Source: Cryobacterium sp. HLT2-28
GTDB taxonomy: Bacteria; Actinomycetota; Actinomycetes; Actinomycetales; Microbacteriaceae
Reading direction: 5' to 3'
Assembly: GCF_004402495.1 (NCBI RefSeq)
Contig: NZ_SOFH01000007.1
Coordinates: 68,183-132,182, forward strand
DNA: 64,000 bases
Position numbers and translations under genes: made by a program. How positions within the stretch are numbered: the stretch's first letter is position 1; every line of letters begins with the position of its first letter. A model generated the notes under the pieces. It worked only from the letters and a program-made list of their open reading frames with translations. It did no database searches and was not told the origin of the DNA. Below are positions 45,917 to 54,124 of this stretch, piece after piece.

Positions 45917-46176
45917 GGGATGGACGGTCTCTGGCTTGTTGAACTCTTCAGTTTGAAGCACCGGTACACGTTCATGACCACCGTGAAGGAAGTGGGATCC
46001 GTGCTGTCGGGCGGATTGGGGCCGATCATCGCGGCGGCCGTCGTTGTCGCCACGGGCCCAGCTGGGTTCCCGTGGCCGCAATCATCATGGCCTACGCCGC
46101 AATCAGCTTGGTCAGCGGCTACTTCGCGCCCGAAGCCCGGGGCCGCGACCTGAACGCAGAGGAAGACGCGTGCTGA
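45917..46176 (+). pseudogene. C-terminal fragment of an MHS-type MFS transporter
   Basis: Reads LWLVELFSLKHRYTFMTTVK then EVGSVLSGGLGPIIAAAVVVAT. After a frameshift near 46065, VPVAAIIMAYAAISLVSGYF and APEARGRDL follow with a stop. Matches the final helices of metabolite:H+ symporters. The upstream 45845-45916 reads as another unrelated fragment. Confidence 0.7.
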
Positions 46177-46177
46177 C

Positions 46178-46353
46178 CGGGGGGAAGCGGTGCGGATGGA
46201 GGCAGCGTGCAGCCTCCTCGAGACGACCGGGCTGGCAGTGGGGGAGATCGCGCGAGCATGCGGATTCGGAACCCCTGAAACCATGAATCGAGCGTTCCGG
46301 CGTCGCCTCAACACCACCCCCGGCAACCATCGAGATCGCTTCGGGCCCGCCTG
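46178..46353 (+). pseudogene. C-terminal HTH fragment of an AraC/GlxA-type regulator
   Basis: Encodes RMEAACSLLETTGLAVGEIA and CGFGTPETMNRAFRRRLNTT, ending GNHRDRFGPA. This is the second HTH of AraC-family (GlxA-like) regulators. The rest of the gene is absent. Confidence 0.75.
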
Positions 46354-46404
46354 ACCCTCATCCGGGCCAGGGGCTTCCGGCCCGTGCAGTTATGTGCCGG
46401 TTAC

Positions 46405-46605
46405 CTACGCGATCAAGTTGTGCAGATCGACCCCGAAGAGGGCAACGAGAGGCCACAGCACAACCGCCGCCAGACCCTCCAGAATGTTGCCGGGAACATT
46501 CCATGCCACCAAATAGCCCTGGGTAGCAGCGACCACTACCCCGATCACCAGATACACGATCCCGATCAGACCTATTCCGCGACTGCCTATTCCGCGCCTG
46601 CTCAT
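46405..46605 (-). CDS. Small membrane protein (66 aa)
   Basis: 66 residues with one to two helices (GLIGIVYLVIGVVVAATQGYL and GLAAVVLWPLVALFGVDLHNL). Widespread small actinobacterial protein type of unknown function. Divergent from the YbdK gene. Confidence 0.7.
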   Translation of the reverse strand: MSRRGIGSRGIGLIGIVYLVIGVVVAATQGYLVAWNVPGNILEGLAAVVLWPLVALFGVDLHNLIA

Positions 46606-46758
46606 TTTGCGCCTGCCAATTCCGACTCTCGTCGCTCATCTGCCCCGCGGGTGTGTTTCCCGTCATAGTAGCGCTGGAGTGGTCCTCCTTCGATTCCTGG
46701 GCGCGGTCCGGGCGCGAGCGTTCGCACAGAATGGCTGTCGCTGGTCCACAATGACGGC

Positions 46759-47913
46759 ATGCGCACGTTCGGGGTCGAGGAGGAACTGCTCATCGTCGAC
46801 CCTGCCGACGGTCGGCCGCTGCCTCTGGCCAGCGAGCTCCTGGCCTCCAGCAGGACCGCGGCTGGTGTCTTGTCGGCGGTCGGCGGCGCCGTCCTCGCGC
46901 TTGAATTCAAACAGGAGCAGATAGAGGTTCAGACCAGCCCGTGCTCAAGCCTTGATGGCCTGTTCGAGGAAATTCTCCGGGGGCGCGACACGGCCGACGC
47001 CGCTGCGCGGGCCGTAGGGGCCCGGGTCGCCGCCCTGGCCACGTCCCCGGTGGCGACGGCCCCTCACACGACTCCTGTTCCTCGGTATGCGGCCATCATG
47101 GACAGCTTCGGCGTCACGGCCAGGGACCAGTTGACCTGCGGGCTGCACGTGCACGTTTCCGTCGATTCGGACGAGGAAGGTGTAGCGGTACTGGACCGGA
47201 TCCGCATCTGGTTTCCGGCGCTGGCCGCCCTGAGCGCGAATTCGCCGTACTGGAACGGTGATGACACGGGGTACGCCAGCTACCGGACGCAGGCTTGGGG
47301 CCGGTGGCCGACCGCTGGGCCGGTTAAGCTGTTCGGCTCGGCTGCCGGTTACCACGCCTTGATCGCCGGGTATATCGCGTCCGGCGTTCTGCTGGACGAA
47401 GGGATGGTCTACTTTGACGCCCGGCTGTCCCGGAAGTACCCCACTGTAGAGGTCCGCGTGAGCGATGTCTGCTGGTACGCCGAGGATGCCGTCCTCATCG
47501 CGGGGCTGGTCCGTGCGCTGGTGGAGACGGCCGTAAGAGAATGGAGGCGCGGCATCCCACCGCGCCCGGTCCCGGCCGCGTTGCTTCGCCTGGCCCTCTG
47601 GCGGGCCAGCCGGTCTGGAATGAACGGTGATCTCCTGCACCCCGTGGACAACCGGCCGCAACCGGCGCCGGAGGTTATCGAAGCACTTCTCAGCTACGTC
47701 AGCGCCGCCCTGGCCGATTCCGGTGACCTCGCCTGCGTGCGATCCGGGCTGGCCGCCATTACGCGGAGGGGAACCGGGGAAGGCAGGCAACGCGCCATGC
47801 TCGCTCGCACAGGAGAGCTATCCGCCGTGGTCACCGATGCCATCCGTTCAAGCTGTTGCTCGCAGTCGCCTGGCAGGAGCGCCGCCGGTGGCGGGATCCT
47901 CAGCACGGAGTGA
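46759..47913 (+). CDS. YbdK-family carboxylate-amine ligase (glutamate-cysteine ligase type 2)
   Basis: 384 residues. N-terminal TFGVEEELLIVDP, LEFKQEQIEVQTSPC, CGLHVHVSV and YPTVEVRVSDVCW are diagnostic blocks of the GCS2 family. E. coli YbdK has weak glutamate-cysteine ligase activity; the physiological substrate in mycothiol-producing actinobacteria is uncertain. ATG 46759, no strong ribosome site. Confidence 0.92.
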   Translation: MRTFGVEEELLIVDPADGRPLPLASELLASSRTAAGVLSAVGGAVLALEFKQEQIEVQTSPCSSLDGLFEEILRGRDTADAAARAVGARVAALATSPVATAPHTTPVPRYAAIMDSFGVTARDQLTCGLHVHVSVDSDEEGVAVLDRIRIWFPALAALSANSPYWNGDDTGYASYRTQAWGRWPTAGPVKLFGSAAGYHALIAGYIASGVLLDEGMVYFDARLSRKYPTVEVRVSDVCWYAEDAVLIAGLVRALVETAVREWRRGIPPRPVPAALLRLALWRASRSGMNGDLLHPVDNRPQPAPEVIEALLSYVSAALADSGDLACVRSGLAAITRRGTGEGRQRAMLARTGELSAVVTDAIRSSCCSQSPGRSAAGGGILSTE

Positions 47914-48057
47914 GTCACGAAAGCGGTGCATGTGTCCAGCTCATTGTTGCGGCCCTGGCGCGAGAGTATCGTCATTGGAAAGAGGCTGGTCCGGAATGCT
48001 GAAGATGCGATCAGCCGGCGCAGCCTCACTATCTTCGACCGACGTGAGGTGGGAACA

Positions 48058-48231
48058 ATGAGTGAGGCCGACAAGATCAGGAACGCGGCTGAAAAGGCCG
48101 CGGGAAAGCTCAAGGAGAGCGCAGGCAAGATCGCGGGGGACAAGTCGCTCGAGACTGAAGGCAAGACCGATCAGGCCAAGGCGAGTCTGAAGCAGGCCGG
48201 CGAACATGTGAAAGACGTGTTTAAGAAATAG
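48058..48231 (+). CDS. CsbD family stress protein, copy 1
   Basis: 57 residues: helical and Lys/Ala/Glu-rich (DKIRNAAEKAAGKLKESAGK), ending HVKDVFKK. CsbD proteins are general stress-induced (sigma-B in Bacillus) with no known biochemical role. ATG 48058 follows gaggtggga. A GC-rich hairpin (ccccgg/ccgggg, 48239-48254) follows the stop. Confidence 0.9.
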   Translation: MSEADKIRNAAEKAAGKLKESAGKIAGDKSLETEGKTDQAKASLKQAGEHVKDVFKK

Positions 48232-48282
48232 CGAACGTCCCCGGTTGTCCGGGGAATTCCGGGAACAATGGAAAGGAACACC

Positions 48283-48447
48283 ATGAACATGCTGCTCATC
48301 GTCGTGGCCATCATCGCGGTCGTCCTCTTGCTGACGGGCGGTTTTGTCCAGTCGTTGAATTTCCTATTGTGGGTCGGTGTGATCCTCCTGGTGATCGCGG
48401 TGATTGCATTCCTGGTGCGTTCGATGTCGGGTCGCCGAAGCACGTGA
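48283..48447 (+). CDS. Small hydrophobic membrane protein (54 aa)
   Basis: 54 residues, below usual ORF-calling length. Two hydrophobic helices (LLIVVAIIAVVLLLTGGFV and LLWVGVILLVIAVIAFLV) joined by QSLNF, with a basic RSMSGRRST tail. A clear gaaagga site precedes ATG 48283. Similar to hydrophobic DUF-type proteins encoded beside CsbD in other actinobacteria. Expression with csbD is inferred. Confidence 0.8.
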   Translation: MNMLLIVVAIIAVVLLLTGGFVQSLNFLLWVGVILLVIAVIAFLVRSMSGRRST

Positions 48448-48538
48448 CACCGCTGAACCGGGCACTGACCGTACGCTGACCACAGGCATATTCTCACCAG
48501 CAGCGAAACGTTCGCGAATCGACGTGCGGAGGTCCACC

Positions 48539-48742
48539 ATGAACGAAGAGACAGCGACACCGGCATCTGGCGAAAGCGGGGCGTCTCAGTCTGCGAAGCC
48601 AGGAGAGCCGGACGCGGACAGCCCGGTTGGAGATATGTCAGTAGAGGGCGAAACCGAAGTAGGTCCGTACCCGTCCCTGACTCACATCGAAAATATGGAG
48701 CAGGCAGACCTGCCAGCAGTAGCCGACAACACCGCCGAATGA
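48539..48742 (+). CDS. Small acidic protein (67 aa)
   Basis: 67 residues, highly acidic and Ser/Gly-rich, apparently disordered (ATPASGESGASQSAKPGEPD, then VGPYPSLTHIENMEQADLPA). Preceded by a gcggaggt site 6 nt before ATG 48539. No family recognised. Its ribosome site and position in the stress cluster argue that it is real. Confidence 0.6.
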   Translation: MNEETATPASGESGASQSAKPGEPDADSPVGDMSVEGETEVGPYPSLTHIENMEQADLPAVADNTAE

Positions 48743-48902
48743 GTGCCCAGCCAGGGCGAGTGACGTCGACGGGTTAACCCGCCGAGACTCGGAACCACCA
48801 CCCCGGACGCCGATCTCGACGGGCGCCACAGGCAACCCTTGGCTCGCGCAAGGCACACGTGGCCACCGCGCGGCTCCGCGTTCCTGCCGACGAAAGGTCC
48901 GC

Positions 48903-49232
48903 TCAGCCGATCCGGGCCACCGTCACCGCGACCTCCGCGATCTCCTGCTCCTCATACTCGCGCAGGTGTTCCACGATAGCGTCGTGCACCCGGCGGCAGA
49001 CCTCGGTCGCCGGGTAGCCGTCGGTGACGCCGATCTTCACGGCCACGGAGAGGCCGGCCGTCTCGTGGGCGACCAGGACCGAGTTGGCCGACGGCGCGCG
49101 GCGGGTGAGGGCATCCACTGCGGTCGTGATCGCGGTGGCGATGAGCGGAGCGGCCGGGAACAGGGTGTCGACTCCGGGCACGGCGAGCACGGCCTCGTCG
49201 AGACGGTCGGCCTGGGGGAGAACGTCGCTCAT
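48903..49232 (-). CDS. Asp23/Gls24-like protein
   Basis: 109 residues. A VAVKIGVTDGYPATEVCRRV core and a C-terminal AEVAVTVARIG are reminiscent of Asp23 family strands. Family members are envelope-stress proteins. Start overlaps the stop of the upstream gene by 4 nt (ATGA), so it is the third gene of the sigma operon. A deleted duplicate lies at 45452-45697. Confidence 0.7.
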   Translation of the reverse strand: MSDVLPQADRLDEAVLAVPGVDTLFPAAPLIATAITTAVDALTRRAPSANSVLVAHETAGLSVAVKIGVTDGYPATEVCRRVHDAIVEHLREYEEQEIAEVAVTVARIG

Positions 49233-49870
49233 CGCTGCTCGGTTTCGCTCGGGGGAGTGGCCGGCCTGAGGTACAGGTCGCGGATGGTGATGTCGATCGC
49301 GGCGATGGTCAGGTCCGTGTGCTGGCCGAGGGCCGCGTAGAGGGCCTGGCGCAGGGCCTGGGCCTTGGCCGGGATGGGCTCGCCCTGGTACACGGCGGCG
49401 TCGATCTGGATCGTGATCGGGGTGCCCGGCACGGTCACGTCACCGTCGAGGCGACAGCGGCCGACGATGATGTTCGGGGTCTCGTCGCCCGTCGCCCGCA
49501 GGATTCCCCGGACCGCGCCCTCGGTGACCACGAGCTTCGCGGTCGGTGACGAATGCTCGATGGGGATGTCGCGGCCCGAGCGGGCCTCCAGGTTGATGTT
49601 CTGCAGGATCGACCTGACCCAGCTGTCGCTGCGGGCCGACTCGCGCTCGACGTCGCTGGAGAGCAGGGAACGCTGCACGCCGTGGAGGCGTTGCAAACTG
49701 CGCAGGGCGATCTGGCACTCCGGCGAATCGTCGATGGACGGATCAGCGGGGGCACGATCCCGGTCGAGGTAGTCACTCAGCTCCTCGATCGTGTGGCCGG
49801 CCAGGTGGGCCGCCTCACGGTCGGCGGTGTCCAGGTCGAAGGTCAGGAACGGCTCGTCTGGTGAGGTCAT
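49229..49870 (-). CDS. Putative anti-sigma-like/Asp23-like hybrid protein
   Basis: 213 residues. The N-terminal ~60 residues (LAGHTIEELSDYLDRDRAPA, CQIALRSLQRLHGVQRSLL) resemble the start of anti-sigma proteins but lack the zinc-binding HxxxCxxC. The C-terminal ~130 residues (VRSILQNINLEARSGRDIPI, ITIQIDAAVYQGEPIPAKAQ) look like the Asp23-like strand/helix pattern. No TM helix. ATG 49870 overlaps the sigma factor stop by 4 nt, suggesting a stoichiometric partner and possible regulator of that sigma factor. Assignment is inference. Confidence 0.6.
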   Translation of the reverse strand: MTSPDEPFLTFDLDTADREAAHLAGHTIEELSDYLDRDRAPADPSIDDSPECQIALRSLQRLHGVQRSLLSSDVERESARSDSWVRSILQNINLEARSGRDIPIEHSSPTAKLVVTEGAVRGILRATGDETPNIIVGRCRLDGDVTVPGTPITIQIDAAVYQGEPIPAKAQALRQALYAALGQHTDLTIAAIDITIRDLYLRPATPPSETEQR

Positions 49871-50448
49871 CGCCATTCCTCCATTTCCCGGAGCAGAGTT
49901 TTGCGTGCTCGAGCGAGCAGGCCACGAACAGTTGAAACCGGCAGCTCCAACTCTTCGGCGATCTCACCGTAGCTGTAATCGGCGAGTTCTCGGAGCGTCC
50001 AGCACCGTCGCTGGTCCTCCGGCAGTTCGGCCAGAACGCGTGAGAGTGCTTCGGTCTGAGACTCCGCTTCGGCCAGTCTATGCGGAGACTGGTGCTCGGG
50101 TGCGGTTGGTTCGGTGAGATCGATGTTGGCGTGATGGCGTCTCGCCCGCAACCGGTCGATGCTTTTTCGGCTCACGATGCGCATCAGCCAGCTCTTGACG
50201 GCGCCGCCGTCTTCGAGGGTGGAGAGCTGCTGCCAGGCCGTGATGAACGACTCCTGCACGACGTCGTCCATTTCGTCGTTCGACCCCAGCACCCGTGAGG
50301 CGTACACCCGCATGAGCGGTCCGTATCGGCGCACGATCACCTCGAACGCCCGCACGTCCCCGTCAGCCGCGCGGTCGGCCAGGGTCAGATCGGAGGCCGT
50401 GTCGAGTGCGGAGGGGACCTGGTCTCTCAGCGTCGCCGGCATTGCCAC
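49867..50448 (-). CDS. ECF-type RNA polymerase sigma factor
   Basis: 193 residues. Sigma region 2 (FEVIVRRYGPLMRVYASRVL, DDVVQESFITAWQQL) and region 4 (LPEDQRRCWTLRELADYSYG, VSTVRGLLARARKTLLREME) are complete. First gene of a three-gene translationally coupled operon with two Asp23-like genes. Divergent from the Asp23-csbD unit, so it probably controls both directions. Confidence 0.9.
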   Translation of the reverse strand: MAMPATLRDQVPSALDTASDLTLADRAADGDVRAFEVIVRRYGPLMRVYASRVLGSNDEMDDVVQESFITAWQQLSTLEDGGAVKSWLMRIVSRKSIDRLRARRHHANIDLTEPTAPEHQSPHRLAEAESQTEALSRVLAELPEDQRRCWTLRELADYSYGEIAEELELPVSTVRGLLARARKTLLREMEEWR

Positions 50449-50594
50449 CTCTCTCCTGCAGTCACTTCGTATCCCGAGATTTTCGCAGAACCCTGTGACA
50501 AATATGCCACGGCTTGCGTCTTAGACGTGAATGAACGAATCGAACCCAGGCCCTGGTCTCGCACGACTGTGGGCCACAACGATTGAAGTCTCCT

Positions 50595-51050
50595 ATGAAT
50601 CTGAGCAGTACCACTTCGCCGCCGGCCGGCGCTTCGGCGGCCGAGCCCGCGTCGGCGACACGACCAGGCCGCACCATCATCGACGACAGTGTGGTGGTCA
50701 AGGTCATCGACGTTGCCGCCCGCGACGTCGCGGGAGTGCATGCGCTCGGCACGGGAGGACAGCGGGCCCTCGGGGCCATTCGTGAAGCCATAGCCGGTGA
50801 GGAGAGCGTGGGCGTCACCGTCCGCATCGAGGACGACCGGGTGGGCGTTGACATCTCGCTCGTCGCCGCCTATCCGGTGCCGCTCCCGCAGGTGGCCGCC
50901 GATGTCCGCGCCGCGGTGATCGCGGCAGTCGAAGGGCTGGTGGGGTTCCAGGTGACCGAGGTCAACGTGACCTTCGCCGACCTGCACCTGCCGGACGCCG
51001 ACGACGAGGACGTCCCGGAGCGCTCCGAACGTTCGGTGGACCGGTCATGA
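50595..51050 (+). CDS. Asp23/Gls24 family envelope stress protein
   Basis: 151 residues. The family core IDDSVVVKVIDVAARDVAGVH, VTVRIEDDRVGVDISLVAAY, VRAAVIAAVEGLVGFQVTEV and NVTFADLHLP is clear. Start ATG 50595 (MNLSSTT) is preferred; TTG 50583 is an alternative. Stop overlaps the start of a 57-aa ORF. Confidence 0.88.
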   Translation: MNLSSTTSPPAGASAAEPASATRPGRTIIDDSVVVKVIDVAARDVAGVHALGTGGQRALGAIREAIAGEESVGVTVRIEDDRVGVDISLVAAYPVPLPQVAADVRAAVIAAVEGLVGFQVTEVNVTFADLHLPDADDEDVPERSERSVDRS

Positions 51051-51220
51051 GTCACCTTCCGGCATCGCGGGCTGAGCCGACGGAGACTTTTGACGAGCTC
51101 CTCGCCGGGACGAGCGACAGTAGCGCTCCGGACACGCATCCACAACCACTGACTTTCGCCTGGCGCACCCGCGCCGAGCTTCCCCCCACGAAACACCGAA
51201 CGAAAGTGAGACCAGCATGA
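51047..51220 (+). CDS. 57-aa ORF coupled at both ends
   Basis: 57 residues, short and polar: SHLPASRAEPTETFDELLAG, then PLTFAWRTRAELPPTKHRTK. Its ATG overlaps the Asp23 stop and its TGA overlaps the csbD start, both as ATGA. That symmetry argues it is translated, possibly as a coupling or regulatory peptide. No family recognised. Confidence 0.55.
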   Translation: MSHLPASRAEPTETFDELLAGTSDSSAPDTHPQPLTFAWRTRAELPPTKHRTKVRPA

Positions 51221-51390
51221 GCGCATCCGACAAGGCCAGCAACGCCGCAGAGGACCTCAAGGGGAGGGTCACCGAGGCCGTCGGCAAGGCAACCAACGAC
51301 GACTCCAAAGTCGCGGAGGGCAAGGGCGAGCAGGCCTCAGCCAGCGCGAAGAAGGCCGGCGAGAACATCAAGGACGTCTTCAAGAAATGA
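51217..51390 (+). CDS. CsbD family stress protein, copy 2
   Basis: 57 residues, ASDKASNAAEDLKGRVTEAV then a KGEQASASAKKAGENIKDVF tail. Shares overall layout and the KDVFKK terminus with copy 1 at 48058. Translationally coupled to the 57-aa ORF upstream. Confidence 0.9.
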   Translation: MSASDKASNAAEDLKGRVTEAVGKATNDDSKVAEGKGEQASASAKKAGENIKDVFKK

Positions 51391-51524
51391 CGGTTCGGGA
51401 GCGTGCGGCGGGCCACCAGGCCTGCTGCACGCATCCCATCCCTTCCGGGGATCGCGCTCGGCCCGAACCCGTTCTCGGGCGTCCCGACCCCATTCAACAC
51501 AACCTCACCCAGGACCGTGACCTC

Positions 51525-52610
51525 ATGCAGCTCTCCTTCCCGATCGCGCCGTTCCAGGCGCGGGGACCACTCAGCTCCCAGCTCCTGACCGCGCTCTCGC
51601 TGCCCGCGAACGACTCCGGCTCCAGCCTCGGCGGGTTCATCGTTGCCACTGCAGAAGCGCTCGCGCGGTGCACCGACATCGTCAACGACGACGATCTCCA
51701 ACTCTCCCTTTTCCTGCTCTACGGCCTGCACTACGGCGATGTCGTGCAGTCGGACGCGGCGTGGGAATGGCACCCCACGACCATCGTCGCCCGGGTGGCC
51801 ATCGAACAGGCCCTCGAAAGCACCCTGCGGGCGACCGTGCCCCAACCCCCGCTGCCGGCCTCGAGCCAGGACGCCGTCGCCCGGGCCCTCTACTCGCTGA
51901 CCATCGACGACCAGGGTCCCAGCCTGTCCCGGTACCTGGCCCGGAAGGCGACCGCGGAACAGGCGGTCGAGTTCATCGTGCACCGGTCGATCTACACTCT
52001 CAAAGAAGCCGACCCGCACTCGTGGGCCATCCCACGGCTGACCGGGCGCGCCAAGGCGGCCCTGATCGAGATCCAGGCCGACGAGTACGGCGGCGGACGC
52101 CCTGAACGCATGCACTCGAGCCTGTTCGCCGACACCATGCACGGGCTGGGCCTCGACACCCGCTTCGGCGGTTACGTCGACCAGGTTCCGGCACTCGTGC
52201 TCGCCTCGTTCAACATGATGAGCCTGTTCGGGCTCAACCGGCGCCTGCGCGGCGCCATCGTCGGCCACCTCGCCGCCTTCGAGATGACCTCGGCGATCCC
52301 GAGCCGGCTCTACGGTGACGGCTTCCGCCGCCTGGGCTTCAGCGAGACGATCACCCGCTACTTCGACGAGCACATCGAAGCGGATGCCGTGCACGAGCAG
52401 ATCGCCGCCCGTGACCTTGCCGGGGCGCTCGCCGAGGACGACCCGCTCACGCTCCCCGACATCATGTTCGGCGCCGCCGCCTGCCTGGCCATGGACGGCT
52501 GGGTCGCCGAGCGCCTGCTGGCGAGCTGGCAGTCCGGGCGCAGTTCGCTCCGAAGCCCGCTTCCCGAGTCGACCGGGCGGCCCCTGGCCGGGACTGCGGT
52601 GGCCTCGTGA
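51525..52610 (+). CDS. Iron-containing redox enzyme family protein (heme-oxygenase-like)
   Basis: 361 residues, all-helical HDO-like fold inferred from LFLLYGLHYGDV, FIVHRSIYTLKEADPHSWAI, KAALIEIQADEYGGGRPERM (an E-x-x-x-D/E iron-ligand region) and HLAAFEMTSAIPSR. Homologues are diiron enzymes with varied oxidative chemistry. The frame is open to ATG 51387 (overlapping the csbD stop), but the recognisable domain starts at MQLSFPIAPF (51525). The next gene's GTG overlaps its stop by 4 nt, linking it to a CDGSH protein. Confidence 0.82.
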   Translation: MQLSFPIAPFQARGPLSSQLLTALSLPANDSGSSLGGFIVATAEALARCTDIVNDDDLQLSLFLLYGLHYGDVVQSDAAWEWHPTTIVARVAIEQALESTLRATVPQPPLPASSQDAVARALYSLTIDDQGPSLSRYLARKATAEQAVEFIVHRSIYTLKEADPHSWAIPRLTGRAKAALIEIQADEYGGGRPERMHSSLFADTMHGLGLDTRFGGYVDQVPALVLASFNMMSLFGLNRRLRGAIVGHLAAFEMTSAIPSRLYGDGFRRLGFSETITRYFDEHIEADAVHEQIAARDLAGALAEDDPLTLPDIMFGAAACLAMDGWVAERLLASWQSGRSSLRSPLPESTGRPLAGTAVAS

Positions 52611-52840
52611 CCCCCGCGGCGTCGCATCCTCCCGTGACGATCACGGCCTGCCCCGACGGGCCGCTGCTCGTGCGCGGAGACGTCGAGATCATGGCCCCCG
52701 GCGGCCCCGTTCCCCGCACTCGGCGCACCGTGGCGCTCTGCCGCTGCGGGGTATCCATGATCAAACCGTTCTGCGACGGCACGCACAAGCTCGTCGGCTT
52801 CACGACCGCGCCGAACGACCCTGCCGGGCCCGGCAGCTGA
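52607..52840 (+). CDS. CDGSH iron-sulfur domain protein
   Basis: 77 residues. The [2Fe-2S]-binding motif CRCGVSMIKPFCDGTH (C-x-C-x9-C-x3-H) is intact. GTG 52607 overlaps the stop of the diiron-type enzyme; the CDGSH protein could donate electrons to it. An upstream hydrophobic/charged segment (LLVRGDVEIMAPG) is typical of the MitoNEET-like bacterial class. Confidence 0.88.
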   Translation: MTPAASHPPVTITACPDGPLLVRGDVEIMAPGGPVPRTRRTVALCRCGVSMIKPFCDGTHKLVGFTTAPNDPAGPGS

Positions 52841-52875
52841 GACCAGGCGCTCGCACACCGAGTCGCCGAACGACC

Positions 52876-52910
52876 GGGGGCCGCCATCGAACGGGCGAAC
52901 TGCGGCCCCC
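52876..52910 (+). terminator. GC-rich hairpin after the CDGSH gene
   Basis: gggggccgc (52876-52884) and gcggccccc (52902-52910), perfect 9-bp arms with a 17-base loop. Probably ends the Asp23-CDGSH operon. No T tract. Confidence 0.55.
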
Positions 52911-52961
52911 ACTCTCCTGACTAACACCCTTGCGAATCGACCGAAGCACGCTGGAGAACCC

Positions 52962-54059
52962 ATGAAACTGCCGGGCAGACGCCATCGTCGCACCGCAGCA
53001 TCCTCACCTGGGCCGGAGCTTGCCGCTCCTGCCCCCGACGACCCGCGCAAGCCGGCCTCCCCGGCCGACGTCTCGAAACGGGCCTGGCTCTACGCGCTGC
53101 GCCGAACGGTGAGCGAGTTCGGCAGGGACCAGTGCACCGACCTTGCCGCCGCGCTGACCTACTACGCGGTGCTGTCGCTGTTCCCGGCCCTGATCGCGCT
53201 CGTGTCCCTGCTCGGCGTCGTCGGCCAGGGCAAACGGTCGGCCGACACCCTGCTGTCGATCCTCGGCTCCGTCGCCCCCGCGGAGGCGCTTCAGGTGATC
53301 CGCGGCCCGATCGAGCAGTTCAGCACGTCGCCGGCGGCCGGGTTCGCGCTCGTGGCGGGCATCGCGGTGGCGGTCTGGTCGGCATCCGGTTACGTGGGCG
53401 CGTTCGGCCGGGCGATGAACCGCATCTACGAGGTCGACGAGGGCCGGCCGTTCTGGAAGCTCAAGCCGGTGCAGCTGCTCGTGACCGTGACCGCCATCCT
53501 GCTCATCCTCGTGGCCGCGATCGTTCTCGTGCTCTCCGGCCCGGTGACGGACGCCGTCGGCAACGCCCTCGGCATCGGCGAGACCGCCCGGGTGGTCTGG
53601 TCCGTTCTCAAATGGCCGCTCCTCGCGGCCGCCGTCGTGCTGTTGATCGCCATCCTCTATTACGCCACCCCTAACGCCCGGCAGCCCCGGTTCCGCTGGC
53701 TGAGCCTCGGCGCGGTGCTGGCCCTGCTCGTGATCGTTGCGGCGTCCGCCGCGTTCGGGTTCTACCTGACCACCTTCGCGGACTATGCGAAGACCTACGG
53801 GTCCCTGGCCGGCATCGTGGTGTTCCTGCTCTGGCTCTGGCTGGCCAACCTTGGGCTGCTGTTCGGGGCGGAATTCGACGCTGAACTCGAACGGGGCCGC
53901 GAGCTTCAGGCCGGAATCGCCGCCGAAGAGACCATCCAGCTGCCCCCGCGGGACACCCGCACCAGCGACAAGGCGGCCGCGAAGGAACGGAAGGCCGTCG
54001 AGGCCGGTCGCCGGATCCGGGACGCCCACCGCCGGGGCCGCCCGGCGAAACAGCCCTAG
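52962..54059 (+). CDS. YihY/virulence factor BrkB family membrane protein
   Basis: 365 residues with about six TM helices. Signature DLAAALTYYAVLSLFPALIA, IYEVDEGRPFWKLKPVQL and FLLWLWLANLGLLFGAEFDA are diagnostic. The basic cytosolic tail is longer than usual. A ggagaaccc site precedes ATG 52962. Function unknown. Confidence 0.92.
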   Translation: MKLPGRRHRRTAASSPGPELAAPAPDDPRKPASPADVSKRAWLYALRRTVSEFGRDQCTDLAAALTYYAVLSLFPALIALVSLLGVVGQGKRSADTLLSILGSVAPAEALQVIRGPIEQFSTSPAAGFALVAGIAVAVWSASGYVGAFGRAMNRIYEVDEGRPFWKLKPVQLLVTVTAILLILVAAIVLVLSGPVTDAVGNALGIGETARVVWSVLKWPLLAAAVVLLIAILYYATPNARQPRFRWLSLGAVLALLVIVAASAAFGFYLTTFADYAKTYGSLAGIVVFLLWLWLANLGLLFGAEFDAELERGRELQAGIAAEETIQLPPRDTRTSDKAAAKERKAVEAGRRIRDAHRRGRPAKQP

Positions 54060-54124
54060 CCCTCGGGAGGCCGGGTCTGCCTGACGCTGTTCCGCCCGGC
54101 GAAGCGAGGTGCTAGCGTGCCGGG

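Noticed and set aside
28794..48000. Integrative element with tRNA-Ser direct repeats
   Set aside because: I found no second copy of the tRNA 3' end in the window; no integrase gene is present.
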